64,000 bases of DNA from Fervidicoccus fontis Kam940 (GCF_000258425.1 NC_017461.1:372001-436000); one strand, 5' to 3'; counted from the first letter of the stretch, positions 34,390-43,335 are shown. Program-made: numbers and translations. Notes: generated by a model from the letters alone, not told the origin.

Positions 34390-36323
34390 TGTTTACCACC
34401 CTCCGGTTTTATTATCGCATTATAAGGACATACTTGCGCACATACTCCACATCCGACACAAAGTTCATCTGCAATGTGAGCTTTTTTCTTAACAGAATCC
34501 CACTGTAAAGCTTGGCATCCAAGAGTCAATAGGCAAACACGGCATCCCGTACATTTATCCGGGTCAATATAGTAAGGAGTCTTTGGCGGCTCTACATATA
34601 ACGCACAGCCCCTCTTTGATACAACAACTACGTTTTCACCGGTCTCTCTTATTTTCTTTATAGCTTTCCTAAATGCCTCTATAGAGCCTTTAACATCATA
34701 TGGATCGATTACTTCAACTTCATAGCCCATAGCTTTGATCACGTCTTCCGCATTTATTGATGGATTCTGCGAATGATCTCCTCTCATTCCCGAACTCGGG
34801 TTCGGCTGACCTCCGGTCATTGCTGTAATCCTGTTATCAGCAACTATGAATAGCATTCCTTTCTGACCATTCCATTTTGCATTTATTAATGCAGGCATTG
34901 ATGCATGGAAGAATGTCGAATCTCCCACAATACCTATAACTGGATCCTTTGTTTTCAATGCAACTCTAAGCCCCTGCGGAAATCCAAATCCTGAACCCAT
35001 GTTCAGGCTAACATCACCGATTCTCATTGGAGAGAACGGAGCAAGACCGTAGCACCCTATATCTAGAATTATTGGTATATTGTCAATTTTAACGCCTTCA
35101 CGTAAAAGTGCCATCTTAAGGGCATAAAATGTTCCTTGATGAGGACAGCCGGCACAGAATGTCAGATATCTAAATGGAGTTATTTCTTGAGCTTTTTTAA
35201 CTGCCTCTTTTACTTGTGTTGGTATTTCTGGTAATCCTTTAGCACCAAGCTCTTTACCTGCTATATCAACTAATGCATTGGCGATTATTGAGCTATTCAA
35301 TTCATTGCTCCAAGGTATGTTTCCAGTATTACGTCCATAAACTTTAAGATTGCTCAAACCGTTCTCATGAGCGATAACATTTACATAGTTTTCGAGATAA
35401 GGTTCGGTTTCCTCAGCAATTAAAACCTTATCTAAACCATTTATGAAGTTTGCGATTACCTTTCTTGGTACTGGGAAAACTCCTACCAGACCTAGAATGC
35501 TTACTTTTCCCTCAAGTCCAAGCTTTTGCAAAGCCTCTCTAGCATACATTATGTTTATACCATCTGCTATTATTCCTATTTTGCTATTTCCCTTTTCATA
35601 ATAGTGATTCAAGTTCTCTATGTCTCCTTGTATTTTATAGAGTTTTTCATGTAGTTCTTTATGTAATTTTTGTATGAATACGTCTCCGGTGTACCATCTG
35701 TCAAGATTCTTAACGAACTTACCTTCTGGAAGCTCTTTCGGATACTTAGGTAACTTACCAATCGTTACAGAACCACTCGCATGCGCAATTCTGTGCGTTG
35801 ATCTAACAATTACTGGCAAGCTGTATTTTTTTGAAAGTTCGAAGGCCTTTATCATTAAATCTTTTGCAGTCTGCTGATCATATGGCTCTAAGCAAGGGAA
35901 GTGAAACATCTCACAGTAAATTCTAGTATCTTGCTCATTTTGAGATACCCATGCACCAGGGTCATCTCCAACATATATTACCAACGCTCCATCTATGCCC
36001 GTCATATTTATTACATTAAAGAAGTCAGAAGCCACATTGACACCTACATGCTTCATAGTAACTAGAGCCTTGAGCCCTGCAGCTGCTGCACCGCCTGCCA
36101 CTTCAGCTGCCACCATTTCGTTAACGGAGATCTCCGCATAAATGCCTAACTGTTTTCTCATTTCGTTTAGCATTTCTAAAACTTCAGAAGACGGAGTACC
36201 AGGATATCCTGCAACAACATCAACGTCAGCTTCAAGCGCGCCCCTTACGATAGCCTGGTTGCCTACCATTAACATTCTTTTTCCTGGTTCATCTAAAAGT
36301 AAAGGATTTTTTTCAGAACTCAT
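34386..36323 (-). CDS. iorA: Indolepyruvate ferredoxin oxidoreductase, alpha subunit
   Basis: 645 residues. The N-terminal pyrimidine-binding part (GYPGTPSSEVLEML, MKHVGVNVASDFF) and the central TPP-binding part (DIGCYGLAPFSP, GIVGDSTFFHA, ADNRITAMTGGQPNP) are complete. Two C-terminal [4Fe-4S] motifs follow: CTGCRVCLLTLGC and CVGCGVCAQVCP; the first has the C-x2-C-x2-C-x4-C spacing that is usual in IorA. Oxidation of indolepyruvate, phenylpyruvate and hydroxyphenylpyruvate feeds the downstream acyl-CoA synthetase. ATG after AAGGCG. The DNA upstream holds a tnpB fossil. Confidence 0.97.
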   Translation of the reverse strand: MSSEKNPLLLDEPGKRMLMVGNQAIVRGALEADVDVVAGYPGTPSSEVLEMLNEMRKQLGIYAEISVNEMVAAEVAGGAAAAGLKALVTMKHVGVNVASDFFNVINMTGIDGALVIYVGDDPGAWVSQNEQDTRIYCEMFHFPCLEPYDQQTAKDLMIKAFELSKKYSLPVIVRSTHRIAHASGSVTIGKLPKYPKELPEGKFVKNLDRWYTGDVFIQKLHKELHEKLYKIQGDIENLNHYYEKGNSKIGIIADGINIMYAREALQKLGLEGKVSILGLVGVFPVPRKVIANFINGLDKVLIAEETEPYLENYVNVIAHENGLSNLKVYGRNTGNIPWSNELNSSIIANALVDIAGKELGAKGLPEIPTQVKEAVKKAQEITPFRYLTFCAGCPHQGTFYALKMALLREGVKIDNIPIILDIGCYGLAPFSPMRIGDVSLNMGSGFGFPQGLRVALKTKDPVIGIVGDSTFFHASMPALINAKWNGQKGMLFIVADNRITAMTGGQPNPSSGMRGDHSQNPSINAEDVIKAMGYEVEVIDPYDVKGSIEAFRKAIKKIRETGENVVVVSKRGCALYVEPPKTPYYIDPDKCTGCRVCLLTLGCQALQWDSVKKKAHIADELCVGCGVCAQVCPYNAIIKPEGGKQ

Positions 36324-36554
36324 TTTGTTTCGCCTTTTTGAAATAGATAATTTGTGATATAAAATTATTTATTACTTTACTTTATATATAAATTTTTCCG
36401 TTCATAAATATCTCCATTATTATAAATTTAAAGTAATTATTTTACATTTTATAAATGTTATATAATAATAAACATTGTAATGATGCTTTATCAATAAAAA
36501 TTTGAATATATTAATTTTTATAAATAAACTTTCTATCTTTCTATATTTTTATTT

Positions 36555-36850
36555 CATGTGAACTAACCCTGCCCTTACAGGTGGGCATCTCCATCTTGTT
36601 ATGAATATTTCCTGTCTGCAAGCTTTAAAAGCTTCCCGAACCAAAAGCGAAATGCTTAGAAAAGCATTATAGTCATGATCACTGATCAGAGCACGCAATC
36701 AGAAAGACAAAAATACGATCAGATAGAGTAAAGTCTTCTTTCACATATCCATACTTAGTACAGGACTTTGAGGCATACGCTGAATTTCCTTTCACTACCC
36801 ATTAATTTCTCCACTCCTTTATCTATAACCTCTACTTCGTATATTTTACT
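36555..36850 (-). pseudogene. Fossil 3' end of a TnpB (IS605 OrfB) gene
   Basis: Read on the minus strand with frame changes, this segment gives VVKGNSAYASKSCTKYGYVK then EDFTLSDRIFVF, then DHDYNAFLSIS. It corresponds to the TnpB C-terminal block VNPAYTSQxCxxCGY ... LSDRxFxCPxCG ... DRDxNAxxNI. One zinc-ribbon cysteine is already Tyr, the second ribbon is lost, Arg of DRD is His, and several stops and frameshifts interrupt it. The 3' end has GCCCACCTGTAAGGGCAGGG followed by TTAGTTCAC, a typical IS605-type right-end palindrome (GCCC/GGGC). Nothing of the first 300 TnpB residues remains. The rest of the 579-base gap (36324-36902) is AT-rich and empty. Confidence 0.75.
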
Positions 36851-36902
36851 TGTTTTTTAAATTTTTCTTAAGAAATTTATTAAAAAATTAATAAATCAAA
36901 TT

Positions 36903-38234
36903 TTATGCTAAACTTTCGGTTGCAATTCTTATAGAGTCAACTTTAATGTAAGGGACTTTAGTAGGTATACTTACTTCCCACCACCAAATCTTATATATAT
37001 CTTTTGAAAGCATTGAGATTTTCTTCAATAAATTGCTAAATGAATCGGCTATTCTAATTCTATCTAAATACCCTACAATTTCTCCATTTTTTATGAGAAG
37101 AATGGCATCCCTAGGCGCGGTAGAGAAAATGCCTTCTGCATAGTTGTGCAATCGTGTATACCAGTTGTTGTTGAAGAATATGCCGAGTTTTGTTTCCCTG
37201 ATCATTTCTTCTAAGCTACTATCGCCAGTGTTTACTTTTATATTCCAGTTAATTGGAGCTAACATTCCTGCATTAGCTGTAGATTTCGTATTAAATTTCT
37301 TTGCAGTTTTCGAGTTGTGCAAGAATGTTTTAAACATTCCTTTTTCAATTATTGGTTTAGTATATGTGGCAAGTCCTTCGTCATCAAATTTAGTAGAGCC
37401 TGGAAGATCTGTTTCTTCTGGAGAATCATAAAGTGAAAGTTGTTCAGAATACATGTTGTTTTCATTATTTTTGAAAAATGAAAGGCCAGCTAATGCATTA
37501 AAAGCTGAAGCAGAAAACATAATGTAGTTCAGCAGATTTCCTGCAATAAGCGGTGACAATATTATGTCATATTTTCCGCTGTCAATTTTTTCTTTTTTAT
37601 TTTGAAGCAAAGCAAATTGAGTTGCCTTTTCTGAGGTATTAAGAAGCTCTTTTTCATCAAGGTACCTTGAACCAAAACTCCACATACCGCTTTTTTCTCC
37701 TTTAAAGGATCTTATATAAGTTTTAACTGCCGTACTGACTTCATTAAAGTTTTCCTCACCATTTATAGACAATACTTTCTCTTCTTTGATAAACGAAAGA
37801 ACCCCCGCGACCTTTTCTGCCCCGGATTCCAAAGATTTCTCTATCATTTTTTGCATGTATACGGGCACTTCGCTCATTTTTTCGATAACTTTGATATCAA
37901 GAATTTTTGAACTATGTTCAGCGTTAGGCTTTGGCAATTCAGCATAAAGTTCAGATGGTTGGATCTTGCTTATTACATTGCTACTGCTATCGAGTATTTT
38001 TCCAATATCTTCAAATGAGCTAAAATGTGTAGACATAACTGAAATTCTCTTATCCTTTGCAAGATAAAGATCAAGTCTTTTATTCGACCAGTTTTGTGTT
38101 ATTGTTATCGTGTTATTTGCAGCTTTTGTCATCGTTTCTTCTAGATACGTAATTTTTACAACAACGTCATCAAAACCTCCTTTTTTCATTTTTTTAGCTA
38201 CATCTTCTGCAATGTTATTTATTTCCCCACTCAT
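36903..38234 (-). CDS. pmbA: TldE/PmbA-type metalloprotease partner subunit
   Basis: 443 residues from ATG 38234, whose A is the last base of the TldD stop; GGGGTGAT lies just upstream. TldE (PmbA) is the non-catalytic partner of the TldD/TldE heterodimeric metalloprotease, which degrades unfolded small peptides. Recognisable segments: IILSPLIAGNLLNYIMFSAS, LPGSTKFDDEGLATY, NSKTAKKFNTKSTANAG and the C-terminal GEIVGYLDRIRIADSFSNLL. It lacks the HExxxH motif, as expected. It is translationally coupled to tldD. Confidence 0.9.
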   Translation of the reverse strand: MSGEINNIAEDVAKKMKKGGFDDVVVKITYLEETMTKAANNTITITQNWSNKRLDLYLAKDKRISVMSTHFSSFEDIGKILDSSSNVISKIQPSELYAELPKPNAEHSSKILDIKVIEKMSEVPVYMQKMIEKSLESGAEKVAGVLSFIKEEKVLSINGEENFNEVSTAVKTYIRSFKGEKSGMWSFGSRYLDEKELLNTSEKATQFALLQNKKEKIDSGKYDIILSPLIAGNLLNYIMFSASAFNALAGLSFFKNNENNMYSEQLSLYDSPEETDLPGSTKFDDEGLATYTKPIIEKGMFKTFLHNSKTAKKFNTKSTANAGMLAPINWNIKVNTGDSSLEEMIRETKLGIFFNNNWYTRLHNYAEGIFSTAPRDAILLIKNGEIVGYLDRIRIADSFSNLLKKISMLSKDIYKIWWWEVSIPTKVPYIKVDSIRIATESLA

Positions 38235-39673
38235 TATGCGATCACCCCCACTTTCATTTTGCTTAATCTTATATTTGGTCCTCCATGCCAAACAGGAACG
38301 CCTTGATGAGGCTCGCCTTTCCCGCATGTTCCCGAAGAAAATTCTAGATTTTTATCTTTACTTATTATGCTACTGTAAAATTCTCTCGTATTGAATTGAA
38401 GGACAGGGTTTAAAACGGGTTCGCTAATTTCTCCTCTTTCTATTAGATACGATTCTAAACCTACATACCTTTGTCCCCATCTTATATCATCGATATTCCA
38501 CTCCATATAGCTTTTAATGAAAATTCCGAAATTAATGTCTTCGATTAATTCTTCGAAAGTCATATCTCCTGGTTCTAAATATGTGTTTGACATTCTTACA
38601 ATAGGCTCACTGGTATAATCCATAGCTCTAGCTCCACCGTTGCTATTTGTTTTAAATACGGATGCAGTCCATCTGTTATGAAGAGGCTCGTTCAAAAGAC
38701 CCTTATAATAGATATATCTCTTTCTTGCGGGGACAGTTTCATCATCATATAAGTAAAATCCATTGCTCTCAGGTATTGTCGGATCATCTATAACTGTAGC
38801 ATTCGAATTACCTATATACACTTTACCGATCATTTCAGGCTTTACAAAGCTTTCTCCTGCCTGTGCGCTTTCTCTCCCCCAGATTCTATCTGCCTCCATT
38901 GGATGTCCTGCACTTTCATGGACAATTAGACCTACTATTTCACTACCTACTACCACATCTACAGCATCTTTTGGGGGAGATTTACCTTCTAATAGAACTT
39001 TTTCTAGAGATTTTAAATCATTTTTTATTTCATCTTCAAGCCTCCAGCCTTTTAGAAGCTCGAGTCCTCCACTTGCACCTTTTTCTATCATTTTTTGCAT
39101 TGATCCTTTCTGCGGGTCATATATAATTATGTTTCCGAAGAAGTACAGTCTAGGTATTTTACTCTCTACATATCCACCATCGCTATTGACGATAACTTTT
39201 TCTTCTATTTCATCACTGTATGATTCAAACATTGCATTCAATTTCGCATTCTTCATGGAATCTAGAGCAACCATGTACAAATTTTTCAAGTAAGAAATTT
39301 TTTCATCTATTGGCAATTGATCAAATGATTCTTTAACATAAACTTCGTATTTACTCTTACCTAGACTCCTTTCTTCAGATAGTGAAAAATTCTCTTTTTT
39401 ATTTATATTGAGTGCTTTTGCATTGGCAATGGCTTTATCTATACCAGTAAAAATGCTTTCTTTACTTATATCATTTGTAGACGAAAAAGCCAAATTGCCG
39501 TTATAAAGTACTCTTATGGCTATACCTTTTCTTGACGATTTTCCTGCACTTATTAAATTTCCATTTCTAAGAATCACATAATTTTCTTCATTTTTATGAA
39601 ATCTTATTTCTGCATATTTAGCTCCTTGTGTTAATGCATAATCCAATGCTTTTCTGAGTAAATCCTCATCCAA
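38234..39673 (-). CDS. tldD: TldD-type zinc metalloprotease subunit
   Basis: 479 residues. The zinc motif HESAGHPMEADRI (HExxxH) and the downstream FSSGTCGKGEPHQGVPVWHG (Cys ligand) are present, so this is the active subunit. The N-terminal part (KYAEIRFHKNEENYVILRNG) and SFSSTNDIS-type beta region are typical. TTG 39673 follows GAGGAGATG. With TldE downstream it likely finishes peptide degradation in a cell that ferments amino acids. Promoter should lie in the AT-rich 39690-39740 segment. Confidence 0.93.
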   Translation of the reverse strand: MDEDLLRKALDYALTQGAKYAEIRFHKNEENYVILRNGNLISAGKSSRKGIAIRVLYNGNLAFSSTNDISKESIFTGIDKAIANAKALNINKKENFSLSEERSLGKSKYEVYVKESFDQLPIDEKISYLKNLYMVALDSMKNAKLNAMFESYSDEIEEKVIVNSDGGYVESKIPRLYFFGNIIIYDPQKGSMQKMIEKGASGGLELLKGWRLEDEIKNDLKSLEKVLLEGKSPPKDAVDVVVGSEIVGLIVHESAGHPMEADRIWGRESAQAGESFVKPEMIGKVYIGNSNATVIDDPTIPESNGFYLYDDETVPARKRYIYYKGLLNEPLHNRWTASVFKTNSNGGARAMDYTSEPIVRMSNTYLEPGDMTFEELIEDINFGIFIKSYMEWNIDDIRWGQRYVGLESYLIERGEISEPVLNPVLQFNTREFYSSIISKDKNLEFSSGTCGKGEPHQGVPVWHGGPNIRLSKMKVGVIA

Positions 39674-39791
39674 AGTTAAACATCTCCTCTTTCAATTGAT
39701 AAATAATTTGTTGTTATAAATTTTAAATAACTTTTTTGTTGGAATGAAGAATAAAACTTTCGAATGTTTTCTTAAAAAATAAAAATAGTTA

Positions 39792-40046
39792 TTGCAGCTA
39801 CACAGTTTCTACCTAATTTTTTCCCTCACTCTAAACAGAGCATGGTTTTTGCATTTATTTGAGTTTATATCTTTCAATAACAGAGCAGTAAAGTTAGATA
39901 CATTCTCCGGTAAACAACAAGTATTTTCGGGCGTAGCTTTGGGAGTTCCCGCGATATTCATGATACAATTCATAACATCTTCAGCGTGTGTTTACGTAAT
40001 CTCGTATCTAACGGATAAAGTTTCTAATAATAGAGATGAAAGATGA
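39792..40046 (+). pseudogene. Possible fragment of a membrane protein gene
   Basis: An open frame of 84 codons whose second half looks like real protein: GVALGVPAIFMIQFITSSAC forms one membrane helix, followed by VYVISYLTDKVSNNRDER, a plausible cytoplasmic C-terminus. The first half is unconvincing and no Shine-Dalgarno or start fits. I read it as the 3' remnant of a transporter gene rather than a working gene. It lies in the 633-base gap downstream of the 3' end of tRNA-Val. Confidence 0.3.
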
Positions 40047-40195
40047 AACCCTTAAAGATGTTTAAACCTTCATTGCAATAACAAATGAAAAGATTTTCAG
40101 CTGTAAAAAAACTAAATAGAACAAAAAAATGTTGAGTCTATAATAAAGATCCTTCATAAAACTAAGCGAGAGTAATATCAATAATATATAATAGC

Positions 40196-40306
40196 ATGTT
40201 CTATGTTGTATAGAAGGTCAAGTACAAGCGTTACCTCTATAGTGAATATGTCTTCAAGTCAAAAAAGATCACCTTAATCATTCCTTGTGATATGATAGAA
40301 GACGAA
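40196..40306 (+). pseudogene. Remnant of a small protein gene abutting tRNA-Val
   Basis: From an ATG at 40196 the frame reads MFYVV, a stop, then KVKYKRYLYSEYVFKSKKIT followed by LIIPCDMIEDEW. The composition after the stop is strikingly protein-like (alternating basic and hydrophobic, a beta hairpin pattern) compared with the surrounding DNA. The frame then runs straight into the antisense of the tRNA. I do not recognise the family. It is probably a truncated gene cut by recombination at the tRNA 3' end. Confidence 0.35.
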
Positions 40307-40380
40307 TGGGCCCGCGGGGATTTGAACCCCGGACCTCTGCCGCGTGAGGGCAGCGTCCTAACCAGCTAGACGACGGGCCC
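40307..40380 (-). tRNA. tRNA-Val (anticodon CAC)
   Basis: Complete cloverleaf on the minus strand. Acceptor GGGCCCG pairs with CGGGCCC, discriminator A. The D arm is GTC-TAGCTGGTTAG-GAC, the anticodon stem CTGCC/GGCAG closes the loop CTCACGC with anticodon CAC, and the T arm is CGGGG-TTCAAAT-CCCCG. No intron. CCA is not encoded (TTC follows the discriminator). The high GC of the gene against AT-rich surroundings indicates a thermophile. Confidence 0.96.
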
Positions 40381-40488
40381 GAGCTATGGCAATTTTAGTT
40401 TAAATAAAATCTGTTTAAAAGCTTTTTCTAAAACTTTATTATTTTTAATTTTTTAATATTTTAACATTAAAAATATGAGGGGAAAGTT

Positions 40489-41757
40489 TTGAATAAAACC
40501 TCTAATATTCCCAAAGAACTTTTAGATAAAGTTGAATCATTAAAAGATGAAATGGTTAATACTTTGGTAGAACTCATAAAAATTCCTGCAATCAGTCCTA
40601 GTTCTGGAGGAGAAGGAGAGCTCGATAAAGCTAAAAAACTCCTTGAAATTATTAAAAAATGGAAGTTCGATGATATTATTGAAGTCAATGCTCCTGACCC
40701 AAGAGCAAAAGGAGGAATAAGACCAAATATTGTTGCTATTTATAAAGGTAAAAACGAAAAAGATAAGATCTGGTTTTTAACACATATGGACGTTGTTCCA
40801 CCTGGAGAATTAAGCAAATGGACAGAATGCAAACCTTTTGAACCTGTCGTTAAAAATGGAAAGGTTTATGGCAGAGGATCCGTTGACAATGGGCAGTCTC
40901 TAGTAGCTTCATTATACGCAGTAAAAGCCTTGATGGACTTGGGAATTAGACCCTCTAGGACAGTGGCTTTAGCTTTTGTAAGCGACGAAGAAACCGGTTC
41001 TGAATATGGAGCGCAGTATTTATTAAAAGCCAGACCAGATCTATTCGGAGAAAATGATTGGATAGTAGTTCCAGACGGAGGAAATTCTGAAGGAAGCTTT
41101 ATAGAAATTGCAGAAAAAGGTATTCTTTGGCTAAGAGTTAAGGTCACCGGGAAGCAGGTCCATGGCTCAATGCCCGACAAAGGACTTAATGCCCATCGTG
41201 TTGCTGCCGACTTTGTTATAACATTAGATAAAAAATTGCACGAAAAGTTTAACAAAAGAAATGATTTATTCGACCCTCCGAGGAGTACATTCGAACCGAC
41301 TATGGTAAGAGGTTCAGCTGGTTCAGTTAATATAATTCCCTCTGACCATGAAATCACTTTTGACTGTAGAATATTGCCTGAATATACTATTGATGAAGTC
41401 CTAAATGTAGTAAACCAGACAAAGAATGAAATTATTGCAAAACACAAAAAAGTCATTGAGGGAGAAAGTCTACCCAAAATTGAAATTGAAATTGTTAATC
41501 GCAGTGATTCTACAAAGCCAACAGATCCAAACAGTGAAATAGTGAAAAAGCTAACAGAATCGATACAAAAATTGAGGGGCATTACACCGAAAACAGGCGG
41601 AATAGGTGGAGGTACAGTAGCGGCATTCTTCAGACAAAAAGGAATCCCTGCTGTAGTTTGGTGCACTATCGATGAAGTTGAACATCAGCCAAATGAATAT
41701 GCTTCAATAAAGAATATGGTCGAAGATGCGAAAGTCTTCCTTTCACTAATGATATAA
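40489..41757 (+). CDS. M20 family metallopeptidase / deacylase (ArgE-DapE-ACY1 type)
   Basis: 422 residues. Dinuclear zinc site residues: WFLTHMDVVPPGE (His-x-Asp), GRGSVDNGQSLVASLYA (bridging Asp), SDEETGSEYGAQYLL (Glu-Glu, general base plus ligand) and DEVEHQPNEYASI near the C-terminus (His ligand). The dimerisation (lid) domain sits between about 195 and 320, with HGSMPDKGLNAHRVAADF. Substrates in this family include N-acyl amino acids, succinyl-diaminopimelate and dipeptides; none can be chosen. The start is TTG 40489 after GAGGGGA. Confidence 0.88.
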   Translation: MNKTSNIPKELLDKVESLKDEMVNTLVELIKIPAISPSSGGEGELDKAKKLLEIIKKWKFDDIIEVNAPDPRAKGGIRPNIVAIYKGKNEKDKIWFLTHMDVVPPGELSKWTECKPFEPVVKNGKVYGRGSVDNGQSLVASLYAVKALMDLGIRPSRTVALAFVSDEETGSEYGAQYLLKARPDLFGENDWIVVPDGGNSEGSFIEIAEKGILWLRVKVTGKQVHGSMPDKGLNAHRVAADFVITLDKKLHEKFNKRNDLFDPPRSTFEPTMVRGSAGSVNIIPSDHEITFDCRILPEYTIDEVLNVVNQTKNEIIAKHKKVIEGESLPKIEIEIVNRSDSTKPTDPNSEIVKKLTESIQKLRGITPKTGGIGGGTVAAFFRQKGIPAVVWCTIDEVEHQPNEYASIKNMVEDAKVFLSLMI

Positions 41758-41879
41758 ATTTTTAGCCCAAAATCTTAAATTTATTAAACACGAAGGAGTG
41801 AAGTAATAAAATATATATGAAGGTAGAGTATAGATTTATATTATTGTTATAATAAGAAAATTACACAAAGGTGGTTTCG

Positions 41880-42296
41880 TTGAAATTAAGTAGTGTTGTA
41901 AAAATCGATCCAAAAGGTAGGGTAACAATACCACTCTTTATAAGAGAGTCTATGGATATTTCAGAAGGAAGGTATATGGTGCTCATTGCTGACGTAGATA
42001 AAAAAGAAATGATTTTAACTCCAATAACTACTAAAAACGAAGAGCTTTATGAAATAAGAGTTGAGCTCCAAGACAAGCCTGGTGCTCTAGCAGATCTTAC
42101 AAAAGCCTTCTTGGATATGAAGTTGGACATTTTAATATCTAAATGTTCTACTATAAAGAGAGGAGAAATTGGAGAATGCACGATGATCGTTGAACCTGGG
42201 AATAAAGAAATAAAACCTGAAGAAATCGAGAAAAAAATAAGCGAGTTGCCTGTCATCTACATGGTGTCTGTAAAACCTGTCGAGAAGAACTTTTAG
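41880..42296 (+). CDS. SpoVT/AbrB DNA-binding domain fused to an ACT domain
   Basis: 138 residues from TTG 41880; AAAGGTGG precedes it by 5 bases, so the longer GTG start at 41871 is rejected. Residues 1-45 are a swapped-hairpin AbrB domain (SSVVKIDPKGRVTIPLFIRE). Residues about 58-135 form an ACT domain (YEIRVELQDKPGALADLTKA, FLDMKLDILISKCSTIKRGE). ACT domains bind amino acids, so the likely job is an amino-acid-responsive regulator. The fused arrangement occurs in other crenarchaea. Target genes are unknown. It heads a co-directional group ending in PCNA. Confidence 0.85.
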   Translation: MKLSSVVKIDPKGRVTIPLFIRESMDISEGRYMVLIADVDKKEMILTPITTKNEELYEIRVELQDKPGALADLTKAFLDMKLDILISKCSTIKRGEIGECTMIVEPGNKEIKPEEIEKKISELPVIYMVSVKPVEKNF

Positions 42297-42309
42297 AGAA
42301 AGCATATTT

Positions 42310-43083
42310 ATGAACTCTACGAATTTAGTATTTGTCGGAACATGTGGCTTTCCGACATCAATGAAGAGAGTTTTTTCTCTAGTAGATGTAGTAGAGATTC
42401 AGAAATCTTTTTATGATTTGTTATCAGATAAAGAAATTTCTAATATCTTGAAAAACAAAAGAAATGAAAATAAGATAACCTTGAAATGCTGGCAAGTGAT
42501 TACACATCCTTCAACTTCTCCTACGTGGAAAAAAATGAAAAATAAAATAAATGGAGAGATTAACAATTACGGATACCTCAAACCTACAAAAGAAAACTTT
42601 GAGGCATTCTCGAAAGTTGTAGATCAGGCTAGAAAGTTAAATGCAGAAGTAATAGTTCTTCAATCTCCTCCATCTATGCCTTATGACGAATATACCAAAG
42701 ATAGAATTTCAAGTTTTTTTAAAGAAATTACAAGCATAGTTGAAAAAAATATAAAAATTGCTTGGGAACCAAGAGGAAAATATGCTGAAGATGATTCTTT
42801 TTTAGAAAAGATCGAAAATGAAAAAGTAGAGATAGTAACTGATGCATTAAGAAGAGGTAAAATTTTTTATGAGCATTTCCTTTATATAAGACTTCACGGT
42901 CTAGGTGGAAAAAGAGAAACAAACTACAAATATAAATACACAGATGAAGATTTAATCTCTCTATCAAAATTAATTGGAAAAGCTATAGTTCATAATAAAA
43001 ATATATATGTTTTGTTTAACAATATATTTATGTTAGAAGATGCTGTTAGATTTAAAAAACTTATGACAGGTGCAATAAAATAA
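42310..43083 (+). CDS. DUF72 family protein
   Basis: 257 residues. DUF72 proteins (E. coli YecE relatives) have a TIM-barrel-like fold of unknown function. Matching features: FVGTCGFPTSMKRVFSLVDV at the N-terminus, VVEIQKSFYDLL, ITLKCWQVITHPSTSPTW (family FxxKxxxxITH), VLQSPPSMPYDEYTKD, IAWEPRGKYA and YIRLHGLGGKRETNYKY (family YxRxHG). ATG 42310 lies 13 bases after the AbrB-ACT stop, so one transcript is likely. Confidence 0.88.
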   Translation: MNSTNLVFVGTCGFPTSMKRVFSLVDVVEIQKSFYDLLSDKEISNILKNKRNENKITLKCWQVITHPSTSPTWKKMKNKINGEINNYGYLKPTKENFEAFSKVVDQARKLNAEVIVLQSPPSMPYDEYTKDRISSFFKEITSIVEKNIKIAWEPRGKYAEDDSFLEKIENEKVEIVTDALRRGKIFYEHFLYIRLHGLGGKRETNYKYKYTDEDLISLSKLIGKAIVHNKNIYVLFNNIFMLEDAVRFKKLMTGAIK

Positions 43084-43098
43084 TTAAGAGTGATTACT

Positions 43099-43335
43099 TT
43101 GAGCATCTATTGGTACAGATGCGATTTATGCGGGAAGAATTCGCCTACTGCTAATTGTACGATAAAAAATAGAAAATTAAATGTATGCTATAGATGTTTT
43201 ATAACATTTAAACTTTGGAACAAATGTAGCGATTATGGATGGAAAATAGAGGTAAAGAGACTTAGCAATGCAAACACCGAAGAAAAACTGGAAAAACTGG
43301 AGTTTATATTAGAAGAAATTAGTAAAAAAGAATAA
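43099..43335 (+). CDS. Small four-cysteine zinc-binding protein
   Basis: 78 residues from TTG 43099 (GAGTGAT upstream). Cysteines in RCDLCGKNSPTANCTIKNR and LNVCYRCFITFKLWNKCS give two CxxC knuckles about 18 residues apart, enough for one zinc ribbon or treble clef, with a helical, charged C-terminus. I do not recognise a named family. It sits 15 bases after DUF72 and 38 bases before the PCNA gene on the same strand, so a link with replication or repair is possible but unproven. Confidence 0.65.
   Translation: MSIYWYRCDLCGKNSPTANCTIKNRKLNVCYRCFITFKLWNKCSDYGWKIEVKRLSNANTEEKLEKLEFILEEISKKE

Noticed and set aside
40866-41666. Long minus-strand frame of 266 codons inside the M20 peptidase gene
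   Set aside because: It is antisense to a gene with all catalytic residues intact; no start signal or family match.
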